64,000 nucleotides of DNA from assembly GCA_016709145.1 (NCBI GenBank), contig JADJEK010000001.1, forward strand, positions 1,302,001 through 1,366,000, given 5' to 3'. The position numbers and the translations under genes are program-made. The stretch comes from Planctomycetota bacterium. GTDB taxonomy: Bacteria > Planctomycetota > B15-G4 > JADJEK01. The notes beneath the pieces were generated by a model. That model was given only the letters and a program-made list of their open reading frames with translations, made no database searches and was not told where the DNA came from. Positions 18,055 to 28,556 of the stretch are shown piece by piece. Numbering within the stretch: the stretch's first letter is position 1; every line of letters begins with the position of its first letter.

Positions 18055-19533
18055 GTGAACGGGATCCTCGTCGGAGTCGCGATCTACGTCGCGCTGCAGC
18101 TCGTGCTCGGCTTCGCCGTGTCGCGCGGGATCCGCACCGAGAACGACTACGTGCTCGCGGGTCGCAAGCTCGGCTATCCGCTCGCGATCTTCTCGATCTT
18201 CGCGACGTGGTTCGGCGCCGAGACGTGCATGGGCGCGGCGGGACGCGTCTACGAGGAAGGCCTCGCCGGCACGTCGGCCGACCCGTTCGGTTACGGCATG
18301 TGCATCCTGCTGCTCGGCGTGTTCTTCGCCGTGCCGCTGTGGAAGCGCGGACTGACGACGCTCGCGGACCTGTTCGCGCAGCGCTACTCGAGCCGCGTCG
18401 CGCACCTCGCCGCCGTGATCATGATCCCGACCTCGGTGATCTGGGCCGGCGCTCAATTGCGCGCGTTCGGCCACGTGCTGCACTCGGTGTCCGATGCGCT
18501 GCCGCTGAACGCGTGGATCGCGATCGCGACCGCGGTCGTGCTGACGTACACGGTGTTCGGCGGCTTGCTCGCGGACGCATGCACGGACCTCGTCCAAGGA
18601 GCGTTCCTGATCCTCGGGCTCGTGATCCTCGCGGTGGTCGCGGTCGGTGAACTCGGCGGAGTCGACGCGGCGGTCGCCGCCGTCGATCGGTCGCGACTCG
18701 AGTTGTTCCCCGCGGACTCGCATTGGCTCGAACTCGCGAACGCGTGGGCGCTGCCGATCATCGGATCGGTCACGGCGCAGGAGTTGATCGCACGACTGCT
18801 CGCGACGCGCAACGCGACCGTGGCGCGTCGATCGGCGTTGTCCGCGGCGGCGCTCTACATGGTGGTCGGACTGATCCCGGTCGGACTCGCGCTGTGCGCG
18901 AAATCGCTGGTGCCCGATCTCGAGGACCCGGAGCAATTCCTACCCGTCCTCGCGCAACAGAAGCTCCACACGCTCGCGTACGTGATGTTCATCGGCGCGC
19001 TGATCTCGGCCATCCTGTCGACCGTCGACAGTTCGCTGCTCGTCGCCGGGACATTGCTGTCGCACAACCTCGTCGTCCCGCACGTGCCCGGCATCCGCGA
19101 GATCACGAAAGTGCGCATCGCGCGCACGGGCGTGTTCGGGTTCGGAGTGCTCGCGTTCGGACTCGCGATCGCGTCCGACGGCGTGACGGCGCTGGTCGAA
19201 GAAGCGAGCGGCTTCGGCTCGGCCGGCATCTTCGTGATCTTCGTGCTCGGGCTGTTCGCGAAGGTCGGAGGGCCGCGCGCGGCCGTCGCCGCGCTGCTCA
19301 CGGGCGTCGTCGCGTGGGAGCTCTTCCATCACTTGCCGATGCTCGCGAACAGCGATTGGATGGACGCGAACGCGCCGGAGTTCGCGCGAACGCTGCGCGC
19401 CGCGATCACGCCGTACGAAGCGACGATCGTGGCCGCCGACTACTTGCTGACGCTCGCACTCGCGTTCGTCGCGTACTTCGTCGCGGCGGCGTTCGAACGT
19501 CGGCGTCCCGTCGCGGCGACCGTTACAGCTTGA
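18055..19533 (+). CDS. sodium:solute symporter (SSS family)
   Basis: 492 residues with about 13 hydrophobic segments. The early motif YVLAGRKLGYPLAIFSIFATWFGAET and the later GRVYEEGLAG, GSVTAQELIARLLATRN and LISAILSTVDSSLLVAG are characteristic of the SSS family (the last two line the sodium site in family members). It imports an unidentified solute with Na+ across the inner membrane. The start is GTG 18055 with GGAAGG upstream. The last 11 bases overlap the end of the convergent YgfZ gene. Confidence 0.9.
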   Translation: MNGILVGVAIYVALQLVLGFAVSRGIRTENDYVLAGRKLGYPLAIFSIFATWFGAETCMGAAGRVYEEGLAGTSADPFGYGMCILLLGVFFAVPLWKRGLTTLADLFAQRYSSRVAHLAAVIMIPTSVIWAGAQLRAFGHVLHSVSDALPLNAWIAIATAVVLTYTVFGGLLADACTDLVQGAFLILGLVILAVVAVGELGGVDAAVAAVDRSRLELFPADSHWLELANAWALPIIGSVTAQELIARLLATRNATVARRSALSAAALYMVVGLIPVGLALCAKSLVPDLEDPEQFLPVLAQQKLHTLAYVMFIGALISAILSTVDSSLLVAGTLLSHNLVVPHVPGIREITKVRIARTGVFGFGVLAFGLAIASDGVTALVEEASGFGSAGIFVIFVLGLFAKVGGPRAAVAALLTGVVAWELFHHLPMLANSDWMDANAPEFARTLRAAITPYEATIVAADYLLTLALAFVAYFVAAAFERRRPVAATVTA

Positions 19534-20539
19534 TGCGATCGATCACACGCGCAGTGATCGCGGAGTCGACGGCGCCGACGAGCAGCGGCGCGCCCGAGGC
19601 CTGCGCCTTCTTCTTCACGTAACCGAGCGCGCGCCACGTCGCGAGATGAGGCGGACCCGCGAGGCTCGTCAGCACGCCGGCATCCTGGCCGTTCGAGAAC
19701 AACGGAACGGGCGCGGTCAGTCCTTCGCCCTGCGAGAGCTCGAGCCGCACGAGGTGCTTCATGACCTTGTCGTAGGTGTTGAGCCGCGCGATCACTTCTT
19801 GGCCGACGTAGCAGCCCTTCGTGAACGACACCGAACCCCACAGCCCGGCTTCGAGCGGATGGAAGTCCTGCCCGAGTTCGCGCGCGAACTCGGGCAACCC
19901 TTCGTGGATGCGCGCCGCGGCGAAGGCCTCCGCGTCGCAAGCGATGAGTCCGTCCGGACCCGCGCGCTCGAGCAACGACGCGGCGACGGCAGCGGCTTCG
20001 GAGCGACCGCACAGCAGGAAGTAGCCGGGCGACGTCGTCAGCCCTTCGGAGCGGATGACTTGGACGTCGTGCGCGCCGACGCGGCCCGGGCAGACCGAGA
20101 ACGGTTTCAGCTCGGACGCCGCCGCGGCCACGTGTTTCGCGACGATCGCGCTGGCGCTCGGGCCGAGGGCGTGCAACAGGGCGATCTCGGCGCTGACGTC
20201 GCGGACGTGGAAGTCCTCGGTGATCGTGTAGCGGTCGAGCCATTGCACGACGGGCGCGCCGTTGCCGGGCGAGGTCAGCATCAACACCGCGTCGTCCTTC
20301 ACGAACAGGCGCACCCAATCGACGATGCGGCCCTTGTTCGTCGTGAAGCAATTGGCGTGTCCGTCCCCCGGCGCGAGCTTCTTCAAGTCGTTCGACGAGA
20401 TGCGCTGCACCAGATCGACGCGGTGTTTGCCGGTCAGCACGAAGCTCTGGATCGAGGAAGCGTCGACGAGCCCCGCGGCTTGCAGCAGCGCGCGCGTCTG
20501 CGCGGCGGGATCGGCGGTGGGGGTCAGGATCGAAGTCAT
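19523..20539 (-). CDS. ygfZ: folate-binding Fe-S assembly/repair protein YgfZ
   Basis: 338 residues of the GcvT-like fold. The diagnostic YgfZ signature KGCYVGQE is at 241-248, including the essential cysteine C243. TTNKGRIVDWVRLF (about 66-79) is the usual N-terminal folate-fold motif. YgfZ proteins use tetrahydrofolate and help maintain iron-sulfur enzymes. It is transcribed convergently with the symporter and shares 11 bases with it, and divergently from the YihY gene. Confidence 0.92.
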   Translation of the reverse strand: MTSILTPTADPAAQTRALLQAAGLVDASSIQSFVLTGKHRVDLVQRISSNDLKKLAPGDGHANCFTTNKGRIVDWVRLFVKDDAVLMLTSPGNGAPVVQWLDRYTITEDFHVRDVSAEIALLHALGPSASAIVAKHVAAAASELKPFSVCPGRVGAHDVQVIRSEGLTTSPGYFLLCGRSEAAAVAASLLERAGPDGLIACDAEAFAAARIHEGLPEFARELGQDFHPLEAGLWGSVSFTKGCYVGQEVIARLNTYDKVMKHLVRLELSQGEGLTAPVPLFSNGQDAGVLTSLAGPPHLATWRALGYVKKKAQASGAPLLVGAVDSAITARVIDRIKL

Positions 20540-20673
20540 CGAGGCTCCGGCGGCGGTCCAGCGAAGCGGGGCGTCGACGACGATGCCATCCGCGGGGAGC
20601 CATCATTCGCCGACTCCGACGGCAAGCGCAAGGGCCACGTCCAACTCACGCTCCAGGCGGTATCGTTCCGGCC

Positions 20674-22119
20674 ATGGTGAACCCAACCGACAGAGCGACG
20701 ACGCGGGCGGGCTCGGTATCGAAGATCCACGCAGCGCGCCAATTCATCGACGAGGGCATCTGGCGCGACCAGGGCGACGGCCCCGTCACCCGGCGCATCG
20801 GGTTGCGCGTGCTGCGCATCGTGACCATGGTGGTCCAGGGGCTGCTGCGCACCGAAGGCTTCATCCGCGCGGCCGCGCTGACCTACATCACCGTGCTGTC
20901 GCTGGTGCCGTTCCTCGCGCTCGGCTTCTCGGTCGCGAAGGGACTCGGCGCGTACGAGAAGCTGCGTGGCGAGGTCGTCGAACCGTTCCTGAACGAGACG
21001 TTTCCTCCGGACGAGGTCGCGGCGACGCCGACGGAAGCGACGAACGCGGTACCGCCGGCCGATGGCACGGCGGTGCCGCAAGCCGAGCCGAAGAAATCCG
21101 ATTCGGTCGGGACGAGGCAGGCGATCGAGAAGGTGCTCGAGTTCGTCGAGAAGACCGGATTCGGCAACCTCGGCGCCATCGGCTTGCTGTTCCTGATGCT
21201 CGCCGCGCAGAAGCTGCTGACGAGCATCGAGCAGGCGTTCAACCGCATCTGGGGCATCCGCAAGTCGCGGTCGTGGATCCGCAAGCTGACCGACTACACG
21301 GCGCTCATCGTGGTGACGCCGATCCTGTTGCTCGTCGCGACGACGCTCGGTTCCGCGCTGCAGACCGAGAAGGTGCAAGGGCTGATCTCGAAGCTGCCCG
21401 GCGCCGGCGTGGTCATGGCGTACGTGGTGCCGCTGCTCGTGCTGTGGATCGGGTTCACGTTCCTCTACGTCTGCCTGCCGAACACGAAGGTGCCGATCAA
21501 ATCGGCCTTCATCGGCGGGATCGTCGGCGGCACGCTCTGGTACCTGTTCCAGATCCTCCACGTGCGCTTCCAGGTCGGGGTCGCGGGCTACAACGCGATC
21601 TACGCCGGCTTCGCCGCGTTCCCGATCTTCCTGGCGTGGCTGTATTCGGTGTTCGTCATCGTGCTCGTCGGCGGCCTGGTCGCCTGGGCGCACGAGCACG
21701 AACCGATGCACAGCACGCTGCGCCGAGCCGGCGTCGAAACGCTGGCCGATCGCGAATTGGTGGCCGTGCGCGCGGTCCGTGCGATCGCCGCCGCGTTCGC
21801 CGATGGCCGCGGACTGATGCCCGAGGACGAACTCGCCACGCGCTGCGCGGTGCCGATCTCGAAGCTCGCCGAAGTGCTCGATCCGTTGGTCGAGGCCGGC
21901 CTGCTCGCGCACGTGAACGAAGGCCGGACACCGGGCTGGTTGCCGACGCGGCCGCTCGACGCGATCCGCGTGCAAGACGTGCTCGACGGGCTGCGCGGTG
22001 CGCGCGCGAAGAACCTCGAGGGGGGCGACGAGGTCGCGGCGATCGTCGACGGCGTCCGAACGGCCGCGGCTGGGACCTCGGCGAACGTCACGCTTTCGCA
22101 AATCGCCGCCAACCGTTAG
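20674..22119 (+). CDS. YihY/BrkB-family inner-membrane protein with C-terminal winged-helix-like region
   Basis: 481 residues. RAAALTYITVLSLVPFLALGF, NRIWGI, LPNTKVPIKSAFIGG and AGYNAIYAGFAAFPIFLAWLY are the conserved blocks of the YihY/virulence factor BrkB (UPF0761) family, with about six membrane spans. Two additions differ from the shortest family members: a roughly 45-residue alanine/proline-rich insertion after the first span (about 110-150), and about 110 residues at the C-terminus (365-475) that look like a small helical winged-helix domain. Family function is not settled. A GC hairpin follows the stop. Confidence 0.88.
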   Translation: MVNPTDRATTRAGSVSKIHAARQFIDEGIWRDQGDGPVTRRIGLRVLRIVTMVVQGLLRTEGFIRAAALTYITVLSLVPFLALGFSVAKGLGAYEKLRGEVVEPFLNETFPPDEVAATPTEATNAVPPADGTAVPQAEPKKSDSVGTRQAIEKVLEFVEKTGFGNLGAIGLLFLMLAAQKLLTSIEQAFNRIWGIRKSRSWIRKLTDYTALIVVTPILLLVATTLGSALQTEKVQGLISKLPGAGVVMAYVVPLLVLWIGFTFLYVCLPNTKVPIKSAFIGGIVGGTLWYLFQILHVRFQVGVAGYNAIYAGFAAFPIFLAWLYSVFVIVLVGGLVAWAHEHEPMHSTLRRAGVETLADRELVAVRAVRAIAAAFADGRGLMPEDELATRCAVPISKLAEVLDPLVEAGLLAHVNEGRTPGWLPTRPLDAIRVQDVLDGLRGARAKNLEGGDEVAAIVDGVRTAAAGTSANVTLSQIAANR

Positions 22120-22140
22120 AAACCCGCGCTTCACCGAAAG

Positions 22141-22160
22141 CCGGCGCAGCTTCGCGCCGG
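22141..22160 (+). terminator. hairpin between yihY-like and POT transporter genes
   Basis: CCGGCGC-AGCTTC-GCGCCGG: a 7-bp stem and 6-base loop, 21 bases after the stop at 22119 and upstream of the next ribosome site. Without a U-tract it may be a weak terminator or an mRNA structure. Confidence 0.45.
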
Positions 22161-22183
22161 TTCGATCGCGCGCATCGCGCTGC

Positions 22184-22190
22184 GAGGAGG
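22184..22190 (+). promoter_or_regulatory. strong ribosome-binding site deciding a TTG start
   Basis: GAGGAGG lies 4 bases before TTG 22195. No ATG or GTG is suitably placed, so this site fixes TTG as the start of the POT transporter. Confidence 0.75.
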
Positions 22191-22194
22191 ACGC

Positions 22195-23712
22195 TTGAGC
22201 ACTGCGGCCGACGTCGGGTCCGAAACGGGCCATCCGAAGGGTCTGTACGTCCTCTTCTTCGCCGAGCTGTGGGAGCGCTTCTGCTACTACGGCATGCGCG
22301 CGTTGCTCGCGCTCTACATCGCGGACCAGTTCTTCCGCGCCGATCCCGAAGCGCAGGCGAAGGCATCGGGTAGCTACGGCGGATTCACGGCGCTGGTCTA
22401 CGCGCTCGGCGTGTTCGGCGGTGCGGTCGCGGATCGCTTGCTCGGGTATCGGCGCACGATCGTCGTCGGTGGTCTGTTCATCGCCGCCGGCGAGTTCATG
22501 TTGATGGTGCCGGCTGGCACCTACCTCGGCTTCGAGCAGAAGCAGTTGTTCTTCTTCGGCCTCGCGCTGCTGATCGTCGGCAACGGCCTGTTCAAGCCGA
22601 ACATCTCGACGCTCGTCGGCAAGCTGTACAAGCCGAACGACCCGCGGCGGGACGGCGGTTTCACGATCTTCTACATGGGCATCAACGTCGGCGCGGCGCT
22701 GTCGCCGATTGCGTGTGAGCGCTTCGCGACGTTCATGGGAACGAACGGAGTTCCGGACTATCGCTACGGCTTCATGCTCGCCGGCGCGGGCATGCTGCTC
22801 GGGCTCGTGTGCTTCTGGAAGTTCACGTACCTGTTCGGCGACCAGGGGCTGCCGCCGAAGGGCAAGGAAGGCTTCGGCCCGATCCTGAAGGTGGTGCTCG
22901 GTGGCTTGATCGTCGCGCCCGGCGCGTACGCGCTGCTCTCGTTGAGCGACGACGCGGTCATCTACACGATGTACACCGCGTTCGGCGTGATCGCGCTGTT
23001 CCTGCTCTCCGTCGCGTTCCGCGAAGAGAAGGAAGGCCGCGAACGCATGTTCGCGCTGGTCCTCCTGCTGTGCCTGAACTGCGTGTTCTGGGCCGGATTC
23101 GAGCAAGCCGGCAACTCGCTGAACTTCTTCGCCAAGGGCCAACTCGAGCCGCTCACCATCGGCAGTTGGTCCATGCCGGGCGAGTGGTGGCAATCGGTCA
23201 ACGCGGTGTTCATCGTGTTGTTCGGTCCGATCTTCTCGGCGGCGTGGGTCGCGCTCGACAAGAAGGGCAAGAACCCGACGATCCCGGCCAAATTCGGCCT
23301 CGGCTTCCTCGGCATGGGACTCGGCTTCGTCGCGATCAATCAGGGCATCGGCCAGGCGACCGCGGCCGGTCTCGTCATGTGGTACTTCCTGCTCTTGCTG
23401 TACGTGCTGCATACGCTCGGTGAGCTCTGCATCTCGCCGGTCGGTCTGTCGATGGTCACGAAGCTCGCTCCCGCGCGCATGACCGGAATGGTCATGGGTG
23501 CGTGGTTCGTGTCGATCGCGACAGGCAATGTCGTGGCCGGCAAGATCTCGAGTCTCGCGGCCGAAGCGAAGGCGCAGGCGACGACCGCGCTGGGCCAAGT
23601 CCAGGCGTACGGCAGCGTGTTCGAGTACGTCGCGTACGCCGGAGTCGGCCTCGGCATCACGGTGATCGTGCTGTCGCCGATCATCAACAAGTGGATGCAC
23701 GGCGTGAAGTGA
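22195..23712 (+). CDS. POT/PTR-family proton-dependent oligopeptide transporter
   Basis: 505 residues with about 14 hydrophobic segments. The signature FFAELWERFCYYGMRALLALY (residues about 18-38) includes the ExxER proton-coupling motif, and GGAVADRLLGYRRT is the second POT motif. GNGLFKPNISTLVG and the late ELCISPVGLSMVTKLAP also fit. It imports di- or tripeptides (or related solutes) with protons. TTG start with a strong GAGGAGG site. A paralogue lies at 25848-27791, and a REP-like element begins 32 bases after the stop. Confidence 0.93.
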   Translation: MSTAADVGSETGHPKGLYVLFFAELWERFCYYGMRALLALYIADQFFRADPEAQAKASGSYGGFTALVYALGVFGGAVADRLLGYRRTIVVGGLFIAAGEFMLMVPAGTYLGFEQKQLFFFGLALLIVGNGLFKPNISTLVGKLYKPNDPRRDGGFTIFYMGINVGAALSPIACERFATFMGTNGVPDYRYGFMLAGAGMLLGLVCFWKFTYLFGDQGLPPKGKEGFGPILKVVLGGLIVAPGAYALLSLSDDAVIYTMYTAFGVIALFLLSVAFREEKEGRERMFALVLLLCLNCVFWAGFEQAGNSLNFFAKGQLEPLTIGSWSMPGEWWQSVNAVFIVLFGPIFSAAWVALDKKGKNPTIPAKFGLGFLGMGLGFVAINQGIGQATAAGLVMWYFLLLLYVLHTLGELCISPVGLSMVTKLAPARMTGMVMGAWFVSIATGNVVAGKISSLAAEAKAQATTALGQVQAYGSVFEYVAYAGVGLGITVIVLSPIINKWMHGVK

Positions 23713-23743
23713 CGCGGCCGTCCCCGCCCGCGCGAACGGCGAA

Positions 23744-23773
23744 GGGGACAGAGCACATGAGGGGACTGTCCCC
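23744..23773 (+). repeat. REP-like element copy A
   Basis: Begins GGGGACAGAGCACATG and ends GGACTGTCCCC; the outer GGGGACAG/CTGTCCCC ends pair. The copy at 23853 is its exact reverse complement. It lies 32 bases after the POT transporter stop. Confidence 0.8.
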
Positions 23774-23852
23774 GCGAGACCCGGGCCGTCGCGCACTCGA
23801 TGCGCGGCGGCCCCTTCCATGACGTGACGAGACGCGAACCAGAACCGCGGAC

Positions 23853-23882
23853 GGGGACAGTCCCCTCATGTGCTCTGTCCCC
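23853..23882 (-). repeat. REP-like element copy B, inverted
   Basis: Exact reverse complement of copy A (30 of 30 bases), 79 bases downstream of it, so that A and B form a large inverted pair. Confidence 0.8.
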
Positions 23883-23896
23883 ATGGCGCCCGCGAC

Positions 23897-23926
23897 GGGG
23901 ACAGAGCAGATGAGGGGACTGTCCCC
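23897..23926 (+). repeat. REP-like element copy C
   Basis: Same orientation as copy A, with one difference (CAGATG for CACATG). It lies 14 bases after copy B and 50 bases upstream of the next start codon. Confidence 0.8.
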
Positions 23927-23975
23927 ACGAGGCGTGGGCTTCCCATTGCCCGCGCCGTTGGTTGCATGCGTCGCC

Positions 23976-25799
23976 ATGCTCACCACACCTCTGTGTCTCG
24001 CCTTCGCACTCGTCGCGCAGGTCGCGCCCGTCTCGCCCGCGTCTCTCGCCAACCGCTTCGCGCGCTTCGATCTCGATGGGGATCGCGTGCGCGAGATCGA
24101 GGCTCTGACGCCGCTGCCGTGGTCCGACGCGGCTTTCGACGGGCCGCGCTCGCGTGCTCCGCTCGTGTTGATGTTCGTCGAGGAGCGCTTGCTCGCTTCG
24201 AGCGGCGGTGACGACGCGACGAAACTCGGCGAGGCTCTCGCGCGCTGGGCCGACGACGTGACGCGCGAGGGCTCGCGCGCGCTCGGGTTTTCCGCCCGCG
24301 TCTACGGCGGTGAGAAGCATCAGGACGGACGCACGCTGCTCGCTCTACGCAGCGTCGCGCAGACCATCGATCGCGAGTGCGGCCCGCTCGACGGCATCGT
24401 GCTCGTCGGCGCGTTCCCCGACGCGCTGCTCGTGCGAACGTGCAATTGGTGGCGCGACGATCCGATCACACTGCGCGCGGGTAAGCCCGACGCGGCCACG
24501 TACGACCAGCGCAGGTGGTTGCGCTCGATGCCCGAGATCGTCGCACACACCGCGGACGTGGTGCTCGGCGACCTCGATGGTGATTGGGAGTCGCGGTATC
24601 GCGTGGGACCGACGCGCCTCGAGTGGAACTTCTGCATCCCGAGTGGAACCACGCAGGACGGCGCGCTCGTGCTGACCGATCACGAGTCCGGTTCGTACCC
24701 GCTGACCGACTTCTTCGAAGTCGACGACGGCAACCTCGACCTGCGCCTCGAGACGAACGCGGACGGCACGAGCCGCGTGCTCGCGAAGCCGCGCGTCGAG
24801 TTGCGCGACTTCGAATGCACGCCGCGCGACCGCAAGCGACCGAACCCGATGGCGTTGCCGGACGTGTGGGTCTCACGCATCGACGCGCGCGGAGTCGCTT
24901 ACGGGTTGCGCAAGGACTTGCTCGACGACGCCGGTCGCCCGAAGACCACGCCGCGCCCCGCCGACATCGATGCGAAGTCCGGCGCATTCGTCGGCTACGA
25001 GTACGACGAGGGCTTCGAACGCCGGCTGTTGCTGCGGTACTTCGCGCGCAACCACGCCTACCGCACCGGCGACCTCGAGCCGCGCGACACGGTCGCGTCG
25101 CTCGCATGCGGATTGCCGTCGGGCTTCCACGAATTGGTGCGTGCGCGCGCGGCGTGGTCCGACCTCGACGCGAGCCTCGACGTCGGCGGCGAACCCGACC
25201 TCGCCGCGGTCGCGCGCTGGTTCGCGGCGCCGGCGATCCTGCGCACGATCCGAGCCCACAGCGATCCGTGGGGCTCGGCGTTCACGGCGACGAAAGACGT
25301 TGCGCTCCTGGAGAAGGACGCCGGCGGCGTGCCGCGCGGCTTTGTGATCGAGAACGACCACCTGCGGCCGTCGCTCGCGCGCTGCGGCGGCAAGCTCGAC
25401 TTCCTGTTGATGCGCACGCTGTACGAGAACGGCGTGACGGGAAGCGGCGCGTCGTTCTACGTGCACACCGGCTGCGAGGCCATCTCGCCGCCCAACGCGA
25501 CGAGCCTGCCGTGGTCCGATCGCGGTCACGGCGCGTTCGGAGGCGGCAACGCCGTGTTGTTCTTCGCCGACGGCCTCGCGTTGATCGGTCGAGCCAAGGT
25601 GTTCTACGACGAACCGCGTGGATTCGCGGATGCGCTGCGCGAGGGTCGCACCTTCGGCGCGGCGTGGACCCGCTACTTCGAGCTCGAATCCACAGCGGCG
25701 AGTTGGGCCGAGGTCGGCGACGACATCGGTCGCAAACGCGCGTACTTCTGGTCCGTACTCGGGGACGGATCGTTGAGCCTGCGTGCTCCAACGCGGTAG
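23976..25799 (+). CDS. secreted protein of unknown function, peptidase C25-like layout possible
   Basis: 607 residues. A signal peptide (MLTTPLCLAFALVAQVAPVSPA) is followed by RFARFDLDGDRVREIEAL. A Rossmann-like stretch, GIVLVGAFPDALLVR (about 135-150), and then ADVVLGDLDGDWESRY (about 190-205), resemble the order seen in gingipain/C25-type peptidases. A late YVHTGCEA (about 497-504) could hold a His/Cys pair. This similarity is weak and pattern-based. The open frame runs back to 23868 through repeat copies B and C; ATG 23976 is chosen because it gives the signal peptide. It sits between two POT peptide transporters, which would suit a protein acting on peptides outside the membrane. Confidence 0.6.
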   Translation: MLTTPLCLAFALVAQVAPVSPASLANRFARFDLDGDRVREIEALTPLPWSDAAFDGPRSRAPLVLMFVEERLLASSGGDDATKLGEALARWADDVTREGSRALGFSARVYGGEKHQDGRTLLALRSVAQTIDRECGPLDGIVLVGAFPDALLVRTCNWWRDDPITLRAGKPDAATYDQRRWLRSMPEIVAHTADVVLGDLDGDWESRYRVGPTRLEWNFCIPSGTTQDGALVLTDHESGSYPLTDFFEVDDGNLDLRLETNADGTSRVLAKPRVELRDFECTPRDRKRPNPMALPDVWVSRIDARGVAYGLRKDLLDDAGRPKTTPRPADIDAKSGAFVGYEYDEGFERRLLLRYFARNHAYRTGDLEPRDTVASLACGLPSGFHELVRARAAWSDLDASLDVGGEPDLAAVARWFAAPAILRTIRAHSDPWGSAFTATKDVALLEKDAGGVPRGFVIENDHLRPSLARCGGKLDFLLMRTLYENGVTGSGASFYVHTGCEAISPPNATSLPWSDRGHGAFGGGNAVLFFADGLALIGRAKVFYDEPRGFADALREGRTFGAAWTRYFELESTAASWAEVGDDIGRKRAYFWSVLGDGSLSLRAPTR

Positions 25800-25847
25800 A
25801 AGACTGCTCCTCGCGCGCGTTCGGCCGCGCCATGACGGGAGACTCGC

Positions 25848-27791
<1,944 letters not shown>

Positions 27792-27803
27792 CGGCCTGTT
27801 GAC

Positions 27804-27828
27804 CGACGCGGCGGCAGCCACCGCGTCG
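27804..27828. terminator. hairpin between convergent POT and RDD genes
   Basis: CGACGCGG/CCGCGTCG forms an 8-bp stem with a 9-base loop in the 47-base gap between the two convergent stops. Confidence 0.6.
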
Positions 27829-27838
27829 TGACACTCGC

Positions 27839-28426
27839 TCAACCCGCGGTCGGGCGCTTCAAGACGAGCGTGCGTGCCATCACGTCGTGCACGCTCTGCG
27901 CGCGCGGCGTGAGCATCAGCGTCACGAGCCACGAGCCGACCAGGAACATCGAGACCGTGAAGCCGATCAACTGGAGTCGGCTCGGCTCGATCATGCCCTG
28001 CTCGTTGAGGCCGCCATTCGGCAGCACGTTCAGCGCGACGTGGATCAGTTCCCACGGCAGCAATTTGATCCACGTGCGAACGAGCGCGTGGCGGAACGAC
28101 AGTCGCTGCGTGTCCATGTCGGTGACGACGATGCGCAGCAACCGCTTGCCGAGCGTCGCCTGCCACGAACTCGATTCGAACGCGGCGAAGTAGATCCACG
28201 TCGGCAGCGACATCGTCACCAGGACCCACACCCAGAGCAGGACGCTCGGCGGCTTCAGCTCGGGCTGGAGTTCGAGGTTCTGGATCAGACCGAAGTGCAC
28301 CCCGCCGACCATGACCGCCGCGACCAAGGCGACGTCGACGAGGTACGCCGCAACTCGGCGCACGGGCTCGGCGTACGGCAGATCGGGGACGGGCTCTTGC
28401 GGCGGGGCTTCGGGATGTCGATCCAT
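27839..28426 (-). CDS. RDD-family membrane protein
   Basis: 195 residues. RRVAAYLVDVALVAAVM near the N-terminus and the later WQATLGKRLLRIVVTDMD with the final VHDVMARTLVL match the RDD family. Three or four membrane spans are visible at about 24-44, 60-82 and 145-168. Some RDD proteins take part in ion transport; a specific role cannot be assigned here. It is convergent with the POT transporter. Confidence 0.82.
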   Translation of the reverse strand: MDRHPEAPPQEPVPDLPYAEPVRRVAAYLVDVALVAAVMVGGVHFGLIQNLELQPELKPPSVLLWVWVLVTMSLPTWIYFAAFESSSWQATLGKRLLRIVVTDMDTQRLSFRHALVRTWIKLLPWELIHVALNVLPNGGLNEQGMIEPSRLQLIGFTVSMFLVGSWLVTLMLTPRAQSVHDVMARTLVLKRPTAG

Positions 28427-28556
28427 GGGGCGCAGAATCTACCGCCGAGGGACTCGGAACCCTTCACGGCCCCCGGCGTAGACTCCCGGCCTCTGATCGG
28501 CGCACGCGTGCTGCCCGCTCCGTGTTCCGCCGTTCCTCATGTCCACGAGGTGCCTC

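Noticed and set aside
20536..23820. 1094-codon minus-strand ORF
   Set aside because: It is antisense to the YihY and POT genes and has low-complexity Arg/Glu/Asp/His composition.
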